Shown here piece after piece: positions 17,455-26,375 of a stretch of 64,000 nucleotides of DNA. Every line of letters starts with the position of its first letter. The first letter of the stretch is position 1. Source of the stretch: Saprospiraceae bacterium (GTDB lineage: Bacteria > Bacteroidota > Bacteroidia > Chitinophagales > Saprospiraceae); contig JADJWV010000002.1 in the NCBI GenBank assembly GCA_016716185.1, positions 2,867,615-2,931,614 on the forward strand, read 5' to 3'. The translations under genes were made by a program, and so were the position numbers. Under the pieces are notes generated by a model that searched no databases, had not been told where the DNA came from, and saw only the letters and a list, made by a program, of their open reading frames with translations.

Positions 17455-18951
17455 CTAGATTATTAAGACCAGATGCATAACTGGGATGTGTTTTCCAAGA
17501 ATCTTTTCAATGATGGCTAAGGATTTAACATACAAAGATTCAGCAAATTGATATTGGCCCATTTTAAAATATATAGCGCCCAAACTATTTATACAATCTG
17601 CATAATTTTGATGATCCTTTCCCTGACTCGCTTCTATAATTGGAATAGCTTTATTGAATAGTTGTTCCGCTTTTTCATATTGCCCCATTTTTCCATAGAG
17701 CAAGGCAAGATTCCCTAAGGTTATAGAACTTTGCTGACGATCCTTTCCAACAATCTTCTCTTCAACTGCCAATACCTCAAGATATAGATTTTCGGCTTTT
17801 AAATGTTGATTTAAAAATAAATAGAGATTAGCAAGACTATTCAATTCTTCGGAATATTCCAAATTTTCCTTTCCCTGCGATTTTTCAATGATGCTTAGCG
17901 CATTTTGATAAAGGGGTTCTGCCTTTTCATATTTTCCAATACGGCTATACAAATCTGCAAGACTGCCTAAACTTTTGCCATAAATCTTATCATCCTTACC
18001 ATAGAGTTTCTCCACTATTTCATTGACTTCTAACCATATGCTTTCAGATTTCTCATAATATCCCATTTTTTCATATAGAAATGCCAGATTATCCAAAGTT
18101 CTGATGCGTTCCGCATGCAAAATGCCCAAAGCCTTTTCCTGCCTTTCAAGAATTTCAAGATAGAGCGGTTCAGCCTGTTCAAATTGACCCATTCTCATGT
18201 ACAGGAGTGCAAGATTGTTCAATGTCCAGTTGTATATGACATTCTCCTTACCACTTGATTTCAATTGCAAGTCAATGGATTTAAGAAAAAGGGGTTCTGC
18301 CTTGCTGTATAAGCCTTTTTTGGTGTAGATAATTCCTAAATCTACCAGGTTGCCGGCGTAGTAAAGGTTTTCCTCTCCCATAAAATTTTTACAAATAGAA
18401 TCGAATTCAAAGCATATCTTTTCTGCCTGATCCAGTCTTTCAAATGATCGGTATAAGGATAAGAGCGCGGATAATCCTGACAAATACTCGAGATGTGATT
18501 TGCCAAAAAGTTTCTCACGAAAAAAATTTGCTTCGAGCAAATGAGATTCTGCATCCTTAAATCTACCAGTTTCCCTGTAAACAATTCCAAGATTGTTTAG
18601 GGACCACATATAATCAACGTGTACTTTTCCAAATACTTTATCTCTTATTGATTTAGATTCAAGATACCATTTTTCTGCTTCTTTGAATTCTCTTTTGAAA
18701 TGCATAATCCTGCCATAATTGAAACAAAAATTGCCGTATGAAGCCGATTCTTTTCCTATTTTTTCCAAAACGATTTTCCCGGCTTCATTATTGACTTCTA
18801 TGGCTTTTTCGAAATCACTTTTGGCGGTGAATTGACGGGAAACTTTTATAAGGCTATCAATTTGCAGAATAGCCATTGAATCGATTGATTGCGCCATCAA
18901 TAAAGTTGGCCAAATAGAAATAAAACAAAATATATTTCGAATCATGTTCAT
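17455..18951 (-). CDS. TPR-CHAT gene A, N-terminal part (signal peptide and TPRs)
   Basis: A 498-aa frame. It has a signal peptide (NIFCFISIWPTLLMAQ), then a conserved entry segment (IDSLIKVSRQFTAKSDF) and about ten 42-residue kinesin-light-chain-type TPR repeats of the form N-N-L-A-x-L-Y-x-x-M-G-x-Y-E-K-A-E-x-L. Such TPRs bind peptides or proteins and would gate the C-terminal protease. The signal peptide places it outside the cytoplasm. The frame ends early through a 1-nt loss in an A-run; the full product would be about 1,130 aa. Confidence 0.8.
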   Translation of the reverse strand: MNMIRNIFCFISIWPTLLMAQSIDSMAILQIDSLIKVSRQFTAKSDFEKAIEVNNEAGKIVLEKIGKESASYGNFCFNYGRIMHFKREFKEAEKWYLESKSIRDKVFGKVHVDYMWSLNNLGIVYRETGRFKDAESHLLEANFFREKLFGKSHLEYLSGLSALLSLYRSFERLDQAEKICFEFDSICKNFMGEENLYYAGNLVDLGIIYTKKGLYSKAEPLFLKSIDLQLKSSGKENVIYNWTLNNLALLYMRMGQFEQAEPLYLEILERQEKALGILHAERIRTLDNLAFLYEKMGYYEKSESIWLEVNEIVEKLYGKDDKIYGKSLGSLADLYSRIGKYEKAEPLYQNALSIIEKSQGKENLEYSEELNSLANLYLFLNQHLKAENLYLEVLAVEEKIVGKDRQQSSITLGNLALLYGKMGQYEKAEQLFNKAIPIIEASQGKDHQNYADCINSLGAIYFKMGQYQFAESLYVKSLAIIEKILGKHIPVMHLVLII

Positions 18952-19138
18952 CCAAAAATTGATTTATGAAGATCAGCTCAAACCAAATGCCAATGCGTTA
19001 AATTGATTTGAACAAAATCAAATTCTTATAAAAATAAATAAAATATGAATACCAATACCCGATCCTGACAAAACTTATAAACTGCCCGTACTCCTGCGAT
19101 GGCTCCGGCATCTTTTATTGCACGCTATGTGAAGACGG

Positions 19139-19232
19139 GAATGTGGAATTCAGCATGGGTGTGGAATCCAGCATGAGAGTGGGTGTGGGTGTGGAATCCT
19201 GCATGAGTGTGGGTGTGGGTGTGAGTGTGTAA
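19139..19232. repeat. GT-rich repeats downstream of a CHAT 3' scar
   Basis: Iterated gtgggtgtgg / aatcc(a/t)gcatgag units, as also found at 26190, 29655, 29925, 33127 and 47868, always next to the end of a CHAT gene or its remnant. Confidence 0.6.
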
Positions 19233-19425
19233 TTATTCTATTAATACAAATCCTGCCCATTGATAGGGATCCAATCCCAAGTCCCGCAATTCCTTTTGAG
19301 CAGCATGAAATGCATCTGGAATGGAAAGCTTTTTTCGCCGGTTGGCGAACCTTCGGCTTCCAGCCATTTCTTATAAAATGTGGTCATCAATATGGAGGAT
19401 TGTATGTCGGGAACCTGCCACAGAC
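19233..19425 (-). pseudogene. CHAT gene 3'-end fragment
   Basis: On the minus strand this encodes the conserved end of the CHAT domain (SLWQVPD...FYKKWLEAEG...PYQWAGFVLIE, then stop), with one frameshift after the EGSPTGEK segment. No upstream CHAT part is attached, so it is a solo tail left by recombination. Confidence 0.75.
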
Positions 19426-19454
19426 TCCGGGTTTAAAGAAATAGCTCTTTTGAA

Positions 19455-19640
19455 ATAAGTTTATGATTGCACGAGGCGTCCGGTATTCATGTAAATTTTT
19501 GCAAGGTTGTCCCAGATTTGACTTAATGTTGAATCCAATTGCAATGCTTTATTGCATACTTCTTCAGCTTGTTCAAATTTTCCAGTAGATAAATACACAC
19601 TACCTAAATTGTTCCACGCAGCAAAAAAACTGGGAATCCA
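19455..19640 (-). pseudogene. TPR fragment
   Basis: Minus-strand translation gives TPR units like those of the caspase partner (NNLGSVYLSTGKFEQAEE, WDNLAKIYMNTG). No start is attached, and it is flanked by CHAT and caspase fragments. Confidence 0.55.
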
Positions 19641-19850
19641 CCTCTATCGCTTTTTTTTGTTTCCACATCGCCATGTCCGGAAAAATAAATGAAAGCCTGG
19701 TCTCTGCCTTTACTTTCTTCTAAAAGCCAGGAAAGGGCTGCGATGACCTTGCCGGCTGTGGCATTTTGGTTAATCAGCAACTTTAAATTTTCATTATCTC
19801 CCTCATTGATAAACGGGATGATTTCATGCGTGCATACATACTAGTTTACT
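19640..19850 (-). pseudogene. Caspase-domain fragment
   Basis: Minus-strand translation contains the central caspase segment including the His motif (FIYFSGHGDVETK) preceded by LLINQNATAGKVIAALSWLLEE. The N-terminus and the catalytic Cys half are absent. With the two neighbouring fragments this forms a collapsed cassette. Confidence 0.6.
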
Positions 19851-19884
19851 GTTCATTTAACACTATAAAATTAAAATGACCGGT

Positions 19885-21720
19885 TCAGTCTTTGTGATGG
19901 TCCGGAAAATATTTATCCAAATATTGCCCCCATCTTGGATCCTTTCGAAATATTTCCAGATTTTCATCAGAATTCAGTGTTGCCAGATCATTATAACCTT
20001 TTTCAAAAGCTTGCTTTAAGTATGCCCAGGCAGTATCGTTTGGAGGGAGTGGTTTGTTGGTCAACCATGAATGGATAGCGTATAGCATATAATAATTACT
20101 GATAAGAGGATTTACTTTTATCCCTTTATCCAATTCTATTTTTGCCTCTTCCAATTTATTCTGAGAGAAGAACAAATTAATCAGATCCAACCTTGCATAC
20201 CAAAAATTCTGATCAGATTCTAATGATTTGACAAAATAGTTTTCCGCTTCCTGAGTATGCCCTGTTTTCATAGCAATACTACCTAAGCCTTGCAAAGCAA
20301 AAGGCATGGCAAAGGACCGTGGAAACTTAAGCGCATTTTGATAACTTTCCTTGGCCTTTTCAAGTTCGCCCGATTTAAAATACATATTTCCAAGGTTCAC
20401 CCAGCTTGGAGCGTATTCCGGATATTGTTTCAAAATTTCTTTATATTGATTTAGAGCATTTTCTTTACGTCCGGTTTCCTGATAAACCAATCCAAGACCA
20501 TTCATGGCATCCAGATCATCAGGTTTTATTCCCAGCACTTTGAGATAATAATATTCTGCTTTTACAAATTCACCTTGAGACTGGAACAACCTGCCTAAGC
20601 CAAAATACGCACTTGAATGTAGTGAATCAATAAGTAGTGCTTGTTTATAATAATCGACGGACTTTTCTAATCTGCCGGTCATGGAAAATATATTTGCAAG
20701 GTTTATTAAAACTGAAACTTGTTTAGATTTGATTTTTAATGCTTTAAGTAATACTTCCTCGGCTTTATCGAATTGATGTTGCTGGCCATAAACAGATCCA
20801 AGATTCACAAGAGCTAAATGAAAAGTAGAGTCTAATTCTAATGCCTTCCATAAACTTGCTTCTGCTTTATCAAATTGCATCAGAACGTTGTAAAGATGTC
20901 CAAGACCCTGATGAGTACACGGAAAACAAACATTATCATCTGTTGATGCAATGGCATTCAAAAATTCCTTTTCTGCGCGGACATAATCCTTTTGCTGAAA
21001 CAAGATCCCTGCCCTTGTATAATGAATAAGGGCTGAGTTAGAATCAACTCTGGCTGCTAAATCCAAAGCTTCTAATGCTTTATCGAATTGTTTTGCTGAC
21101 ACATAAAACCTAGCCAAGGATACATTGGGTTCCACCCAGGAAGGTACCAGCTCCATGGCTTTATTTGTACACCATATGGCTGAGTCAGCCTGATCAGACT
21201 CAAAACTGGGTATAAGATAGGCAATGGCGTGTGGCATATCGGTTTGCCATTCGAGTGCTTTGTAAAATGCCATTCGTTTTTTTGTTTTTTCTGATTGCAT
21301 GACTCCTTCAAAAAACAGCTTTCGTGCCTGGAGCTGCTTAAACATATAATGATCTTCGCCTAATAGCTGAGCTGCTCTTTCAATATAGGTCGGATAGTTT
21401 TTATAAATCACTTCTACGCTGTCGCCTTTCAATACTTGCTGGGTCAACCCTGTTTTGAGCATGGTATTCATAACTTGCTGGGCATCCTCCTGAAGGGCCA
21501 CTGCGTAACCGCGTCGCATTGTGGAATGTAATTTTACCAATTGAGGATGATCTTTCAATTGATTGTAAAAAAATTCAGCGCAATCATCAACAGGCTCGAT
21601 AAAATGTTTCTTTGCAAGGGTTCTCTTAAATGAGAGATATAGTTTCACAATCGTGGAGTCTGCTTTGGCAAGCACATCTTCTTCTATACCCTTGCTCTCG
21701 GTATTTGTCAGAATTTTCAT
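19885..21720 (-). CDS. TPR protein, partner or C-terminal half of caspase unit K1
   Basis: A 611-aa protein without its own signal peptide. The first 170 residues are a conserved helical region shared with the K2, K3 and K4 units (GIEEDVLAKAD, DDCAEFFYNQL, LLGEDHYMFKQLQARKLFF). About eleven 34-residue TPRs follow (LVNLGSVYGQQHQFDKAEEV). The ATG overlaps the TGA of the caspase gene (ATGA). In K2 and K3 the equivalent segments run in the caspase frame apart from indels, and the junction residues align one to one. K1 may therefore be an ancestral fusion split by one lost A, or a translationally coupled pair. Confidence 0.85.
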   Translation of the reverse strand: MKILTNTESKGIEEDVLAKADSTIVKLYLSFKRTLAKKHFIEPVDDCAEFFYNQLKDHPQLVKLHSTMRRGYAVALQEDAQQVMNTMLKTGLTQQVLKGDSVEVIYKNYPTYIERAAQLLGEDHYMFKQLQARKLFFEGVMQSEKTKKRMAFYKALEWQTDMPHAIAYLIPSFESDQADSAIWCTNKAMELVPSWVEPNVSLARFYVSAKQFDKALEALDLAARVDSNSALIHYTRAGILFQQKDYVRAEKEFLNAIASTDDNVCFPCTHQGLGHLYNVLMQFDKAEASLWKALELDSTFHLALVNLGSVYGQQHQFDKAEEVLLKALKIKSKQVSVLINLANIFSMTGRLEKSVDYYKQALLIDSLHSSAYFGLGRLFQSQGEFVKAEYYYLKVLGIKPDDLDAMNGLGLVYQETGRKENALNQYKEILKQYPEYAPSWVNLGNMYFKSGELEKAKESYQNALKFPRSFAMPFALQGLGSIAMKTGHTQEAENYFVKSLESDQNFWYARLDLINLFFSQNKLEEAKIELDKGIKVNPLISNYYMLYAIHSWLTNKPLPPNDTAWAYLKQAFEKGYNDLATLNSDENLEIFRKDPRWGQYLDKYFPDHHKD

Positions 21721-22625
21721 TTTTCCAATTCTACCTTTTTTAACTCTTCCAAAATATCAGGGAAGACACCTGTCATTATTTCGCTTACATTCCCAACAAA
21801 TAAGGGATTTTGTTTTTGTGGCGCTACTTCTTCGCTCACTTTGTCTTCGAGATAACGGCCCAATTCTTTCAAACTAACCAAATTATCCAAATTTCCGTCT
21901 GCCATTCCATACAGGCCATCTATCAGATGGTAACTAAATGCACCCCTCCCTCCTCCCCATTGCTGGCCTTCAATACTGTACTCGTCAGGCTGACAGGACA
22001 AGATCTTAATTTCGTTTTGAAATTGTCTGGCAAGGTTTTGACCTGTCAATTGCGCACCATTAATTTCACTGCCGGATAATTTTCCGGACCGACATGCATC
22101 TGTGATGAGTACAACTCTGGCTTTTTTTTCAACCGAAAGTGTAGAAATGATATCCTGAAGGTCCCGAACATTTATTGATCCTCCAGCCATATATACCCTT
22201 GATGGTGAATCCCAGCCAAGTAAATATCCGGGATTTGAAATTCTTTTTGATTCCACATCACCGTGACCTGAAAAGTAGATATATACCTGATCTCCCTCTC
22301 CTGTAACTTCTACAAGCCAATCAAGGGTATTTGCTATCTGAGCACCGGTTGCCGCTTCATTGACCAACATTTTTATGTGATCGTCATCCAGTGATCCTCC
22401 TGCTTTAGAACGAAAAAAATTGGCAAAGGCTTCCGCATCCTTGTCGGCATAACGCAAGTCGGGAATATTTGGATCTTGGTAATCGGAGATTCCAATAACC
22501 ACAGCCCACGTATTTGAAGCTGGCCGATTGTCGCTGGATGACAGTGGAGATACACCTTTGGATTGGCTAGCCGCTGTTTCATACATAGTCCACAAAACAA
22601 CCAGTGTTAAAAGATACTTAAACAT
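21717..22625 (-). CDS. Secreted caspase-family cysteine peptidase, unit K1
   Basis: About 302 aa. A signal peptide (FKYLLTLVVLWTMYETAAS) is followed by a peptidase C14/metacaspase p20-like domain: the strand WAVVIGISDYQDPNIPDLRY, then FANFFRSKAGGSLDDDHIKM. The catalytic His is in YIYFSGHGDVE (residue 121 from this start) and the catalytic Cys in LITDACRSG (residue 178). A p10-like part follows (EIKILSCQPDEYSIEGQQWG, GRGAFSYHL). Metacaspases cleave after Arg or Lys; specificity here is not shown. The only unbroken caspase domain of the four units. The frame is open to 22649, but this ATG gives the better signal peptide. Confidence 0.9.
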   Translation of the reverse strand: MFKYLLTLVVLWTMYETAASQSKGVSPLSSSDNRPASNTWAVVIGISDYQDPNIPDLRYADKDAEAFANFFRSKAGGSLDDDHIKMLVNEAATGAQIANTLDWLVEVTGEGDQVYIYFSGHGDVESKRISNPGYLLGWDSPSRVYMAGGSINVRDLQDIISTLSVEKKARVVLITDACRSGKLSGSEINGAQLTGQNLARQFQNEIKILSCQPDEYSIEGQQWGGGRGAFSYHLIDGLYGMADGNLDNLVSLKELGRYLEDKVSEEVAPQKQNPLFVGNVSEIMTGVFPDILEELKKVELEK

Positions 22626-22649
22626 ATTTAATAATTTTTCATGTAACAT

Positions 22650-22915
22650 TCACATCTAAAGAATAGTAAATTTCAAAACCCAATTTCAGTTTAAGAACTC
22701 ATAAAATTTTATTAAGAAAAATAAGGATGCAAAGATGCAAAAAATTTAGGATTAAATTGCAAAAGGACTAAGAGATTAACTGTTTATAATTGTTCTTTTT
22801 TTGCAAAGTTACCACCTGAATCGTGGCCGATTACAATTTATGAGCGAACCGACCCCATCAGTACTGATGGCGCAAGTGAGCTCCGCCGAACTTGATTTTG
22901 AGGCTTACGTAAAGT
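22650..22915. other. Spacer between K1 and CHAT gene B, repeat modules only
   Basis: No gene seen. Contains palindrome copy 2 (22855-22870) and the module gagctccgccgaac... leading straight into the CHAT B stop codon. Confidence 0.6.
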
Positions 22916-24769
22916 CTATTCTATCAAAACAAATCCAGCCCACTGATATGGATCAAATCCTAAATCCTGCAATTCCTTTTGCGCAGCACGAAATGCTTCC
23001 AGAATGGATAACTTTTTTTCGCCGGTTGGCGAACCTTCGGCTTCCAGCCATTTTTTATAAAATGTTGTCATCAATAAGGAAGTTTGCTTATCGGGTACTT
23101 GCCACAAACTCATGATCAAATATTTTGCTCCTGCGATTTTGAATGCGCGTTGTAATCCATACACCCCTTCGTTGCCTTGTATATCTCCGAGTCCGGTTTC
23201 ACATGCAGATAACACCACCAATTCTGTATTGGATAAATTCATTTGAGATATTTCGTAAGCGGTGAGTACTCCATCTTCTCTGCCTTCTGGTGTTTGCTTT
23301 CCTTGCCATGCAGCATTTCCACCGGACATGATGAGCCCTGAACGGAGCATCGGGTGATCGGATATTTTAAACACGGGTTCTGTTTGATTACTGACTAGTG
23401 ACTGCTGACTAATCTTTTTGGGATCCGGAAAGAAGAAGCCATGTGTTGCGATGTGCAAAATTCGAGGAGAAGCAGCATTATTTACACCAATCTGTTTGAA
23501 TGCCTCCTCCGTTGCGGTGTATCCCTTTTTTAAAGTTGTTTTCATACCCGCAGTCTGCAAAATCTTTTCAATCGCATTCACTTCCTGTTCTGTGCCGACA
23601 AGGTAATTCCATGTGCCCCCTCTGAGTGTAGAATCAACCAATTCGAAATATAGTTCGCCTCCGGATTGTGAAACTAGCAAGTGTTCAGTATTCTGGGGGG
23701 CGCTGTCTTTTTCAAACTGTATTCCACCAAATAATATAACGTCGTTGTTGGCAATTTTTATTTGAGTGGGAATGACCAACTGTCGGGTGCTGCCCATTTC
23801 AACCAGTTCGAAACGGTCTGACAACGTGTTGCCGCCGGCCGTCGGGATGGCGTTGAAATTCAGGCGATGCAAAATTCCTGATGGGGAGAAATAGATTCTT
23901 TTCACCCCATTAAGATGCGTTTCCAGCGGTTTCCAGAGCAGGTCGTATAAGTTGGAGAGGTTATGCGCGTGAAGGGGTTTCACACCTCGACTGGCATACA
24001 AGTTCGGAACAGTAGGTGAATTGTCAGTTGCTGTGTTACGCTGAAGCAGCGTGGCGGCCTCCTTTTCCTCAAAGAGGGCCACGAAAACAGGTTGGCTGGT
24101 GCCCGGCTGGAGTAGCAGGGCAGCATACATGATACTGTCAGTCAAACTATTGCGATGATAGCGGAACCTTACGAACTCCACAACTGCCTCGTTTGATTTG
24201 AGTTCTTGCCGGACTTCCTGCCAACGCACCTGTTTTTTTTGCTCGGAATAACCGGTAGCAATGCTGGAGAGTGCTTTTTCAAGTGTATTGGCTTTTTGTG
24301 TCAATTTGGCAACAAATTGGCTGTCAGCCTCTTCGATTGGTTTTGATAACTGAGCTGCCAGCATACGTTGACAATTTCGCAGTTCAAGGTAAGTATTTCG
24401 GGCCAATGTATCTGACAACGCTATCTGTTTGATCCAGTCGGATGCATACAACAAAATTCCTTTGTAAAACAGACTGTTATCGAAGCATGCAGACTGAATC
24501 CGCTTTCCTCCATGTTGAAACGCGAAAGACAAGATCAGATCGTTGTGAATAACATACAGATCGATATATTTTCCCAGTTCCTGTTCTGAAAGATAGGTCA
24601 ATGCATTTTCCGCCATTAATTTATTGATATCGGAAAGTTCGGCATAAAGTGAGTCCGCCAGCTCTGTTTGTCCAGTCTGTTTATAAAGGTTCGCAATATA
24701 TTGTAACGTCGTAGAATAATTGGATGAGATCCTGCCCTGTGTTGTTCCAAAGATGCGCAACGAGGTCAA
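22916..24769 (-). CDS. TPR-CHAT gene B, C-terminal part (CHAT protease domain)
   Basis: A 617-aa frame with the last TPR unit, helical linker and full CHAT domain. The His motif is ILHIATHGFFFPD and the Cys motif LSACETGLGD. The apparent start at 24769 is a TTG inside a TPR. Adding one A to the run at 24777-24779 (A-E-N-G-L-L instead of A-E-T-G-F-stop) joins it to the TPR part, so this is the second half of a single broken gene. The C-terminus retains the EAEGSPTGEK insertion shared with gene E. Confidence 0.8.
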   Translation of the reverse strand: MTSLRIFGTTQGRISSNYSTTLQYIANLYKQTGQTELADSLYAELSDINKLMAENALTYLSEQELGKYIDLYVIHNDLILSFAFQHGGKRIQSACFDNSLFYKGILLYASDWIKQIALSDTLARNTYLELRNCQRMLAAQLSKPIEEADSQFVAKLTQKANTLEKALSSIATGYSEQKKQVRWQEVRQELKSNEAVVEFVRFRYHRNSLTDSIMYAALLLQPGTSQPVFVALFEEKEAATLLQRNTATDNSPTVPNLYASRGVKPLHAHNLSNLYDLLWKPLETHLNGVKRIYFSPSGILHRLNFNAIPTAGGNTLSDRFELVEMGSTRQLVIPTQIKIANNDVILFGGIQFEKDSAPQNTEHLLVSQSGGELYFELVDSTLRGGTWNYLVGTEQEVNAIEKILQTAGMKTTLKKGYTATEEAFKQIGVNNAASPRILHIATHGFFFPDPKKISQQSLVSNQTEPVFKISDHPMLRSGLIMSGGNAAWQGKQTPEGREDGVLTAYEISQMNLSNTELVVLSACETGLGDIQGNEGVYGLQRAFKIAGAKYLIMSLWQVPDKQTSLLMTTFYKKWLEAEGSPTGEKKLSILEAFRAAQKELQDLGFDPYQWAGFVLIE

Positions 24770-26073
24770 AAGCCCGTTTCAGCACGCTGAAAATCTTCTG
24801 TTGACTGATAAAAAAGCGACAGGTTGCACAGCGTTAAAGCATAAAAGGGATGATTTTTTCCATGAACCGCTTCTGTGATTTTCAGCGACTCTAAAAAAAG
24901 GGGCAAGGCCTTGTCGAAATTCTTACGGTATGTGTACAGATTTGCAAGGTTTTCTAAAGTGCTCGCATAATCCGATTGATCTTTGCCGGCGTTTTTTTCC
25001 AGAATTGCCAAAACCTGTTTATAGAGCAGCACGGCGGTATCGAGTTCATTACGGGCGTAATAGGCAATATTTGCCAGGACATTCAAGGATTTCACATAGG
25101 CAGATGTTTCGGTCAACTCATACCTGCGGTAGAATGCCGCTACCTGCTGAATATTGTGCCAAGCGTTTTCATAATTCCCCATGTAAAAATACATCAATCC
25201 AAGGTCGTACAGATTGGAAATATATTGTACATGGTCCTTACCCAAGGTACTTTCACTAATTTGAAGTGCTTGCAAGAAAAGAGGTTCAGCTTTTTTATAG
25301 TCGGCCATGTTGGCGTAAACGCTTGCGAGCCTATTCAGCGCGTTTGCATATTCAGGAAGATTTGTCTTGTTATGGTTCTCGAGTATGCCTTTCAACTCAA
25401 GGTAATATTGTTCTGATATAGTGTACTGTCCGGTTTTGCTATAAAGCAAACCTAGGTTTATCAGGCTGCCCTGATAGTCTGGATGCAGACTGTCTAATAA
25501 TCTTCTTCGGTGTTCCATCGCTTCTAGCAACAGTGGTTCTGCATCATGTAGTTTTCCGATTTTTAGGTAAAACAAACCCAGATTATTCAGGCTGACACTG
25601 TACCCCTGATGATTCGCTCCAAGTGTAATGCGACGCAATTCAAGGGATTCCCTGTAATACTGCTCTGCTTTCAGGTTTTGTCCCATGTCTTCATACAGTA
25701 TTGCCAGATTGCCCAGTGTCATTGAAAAATCAGGGTGCAACCTCCCCAACACTTTTTCCCTGATCACTTTTGATTCCAGATACCATTTTTCGGCTTCCAG
25801 ATAATCTCCTTTGGCATAAGAAATCCTTCCACAGTTGTAGCTAGTGCTTCCATACGCTGCGGACTCCTTACCAAGTTTTTCGAGGGTGATTTTTTCAGCT
25901 GCGGCATTCACTTCGAGGGCTTTATCAAAATCGTTCTTGGCGGTAAGCGAACGTGAAACTTTGATTAGGCTGTCAATTTGTTTTATTGCAATCGAATCAA
26001 CCGATTGGGCAGAAACACAAGTTAAGGTTGATACCAGTAAATATAGAAAAGCGTATTTCATAAAGCGAGGCAA
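24766..26073 (-). CDS. TPR-CHAT gene B, N-terminal part (signal peptide and TPRs)
   Basis: A 435-aa frame. It has a signal peptide (YAFLYLLVSTLTCVSAQ) and the entry block IDSLIKVSRSLTAKNDF shared with genes A, D and E. Eight to nine 42-residue TPRs follow (LNNLGLFYLKIGKLHDAEPL). It terminates at a frameshift four bases into the CHAT-side frame. TPR units differ from those of the other paralogues at most positions outside the structural consensus. Confidence 0.8.
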   Translation of the reverse strand: MPRFMKYAFLYLLVSTLTCVSAQSVDSIAIKQIDSLIKVSRSLTAKNDFDKALEVNAAAEKITLEKLGKESAAYGSTSYNCGRISYAKGDYLEAEKWYLESKVIREKVLGRLHPDFSMTLGNLAILYEDMGQNLKAEQYYRESLELRRITLGANHQGYSVSLNNLGLFYLKIGKLHDAEPLLLEAMEHRRRLLDSLHPDYQGSLINLGLLYSKTGQYTISEQYYLELKGILENHNKTNLPEYANALNRLASVYANMADYKKAEPLFLQALQISESTLGKDHVQYISNLYDLGLMYFYMGNYENAWHNIQQVAAFYRRYELTETSAYVKSLNVLANIAYYARNELDTAVLLYKQVLAILEKNAGKDQSDYASTLENLANLYTYRKNFDKALPLFLESLKITEAVHGKNHPFYALTLCNLSLFYQSTEDFQRAETGF

Positions 26074-26180
26074 CTAGTTTGTAAAAATAATTTTTTTAAT
26101 AATTACAACGCTAAAATGAATATAGCCTGAATCAGGCATGAGGTTGGTTTCTTTGTGTTTATTCCACCAACACAAACCCA

Positions 26181-26375
26181 GCCCTAATTCAGCATGAGTG
26201 TGAGTGTGAGTGTGGGTGTGTGATTATTCGATTAATACAAATCCTGCCCTAATTCAGCATGAGTGTGAGTGTGAGTGTGAGTGTGTAATTATTCGATTAA
26301 TACAAATCCTGCCCTAATTCAGCATGAGTGTGAGTGTGAGTGTGGGTGTGTGATTACTCGATCAACACAAATCCA
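26181..26375. repeat. 65-bp tandem repeat, 3 copies, containing the CHAT gene 3' end
   Basis: Three units starting at 26181, 26246 and 26311. Each has the terminal codons of a CHAT gene on the minus strand (A-G-F-V-L-I-E-stop) followed by GT-rich sequence (gtgagtgtgagtgtg) and aattcagcatgag. The last unit is the true end of CHAT gene C. Confidence 0.8.

Noticed and set aside
17437..17500. Programmed frameshifting at the TPR/CHAT junction
   Set aside because: Break positions differ between genes A, B, C and D, no shared slippery heptamer or downstream structure was found, and gene E is in one frame.
26116..26354. CRISPR-like regular repeats
   Set aside because: The repeats are contiguous 65-bp units without unique spacers and no cas genes are present, although TPR-CHAT proteins occur in type III-E systems.
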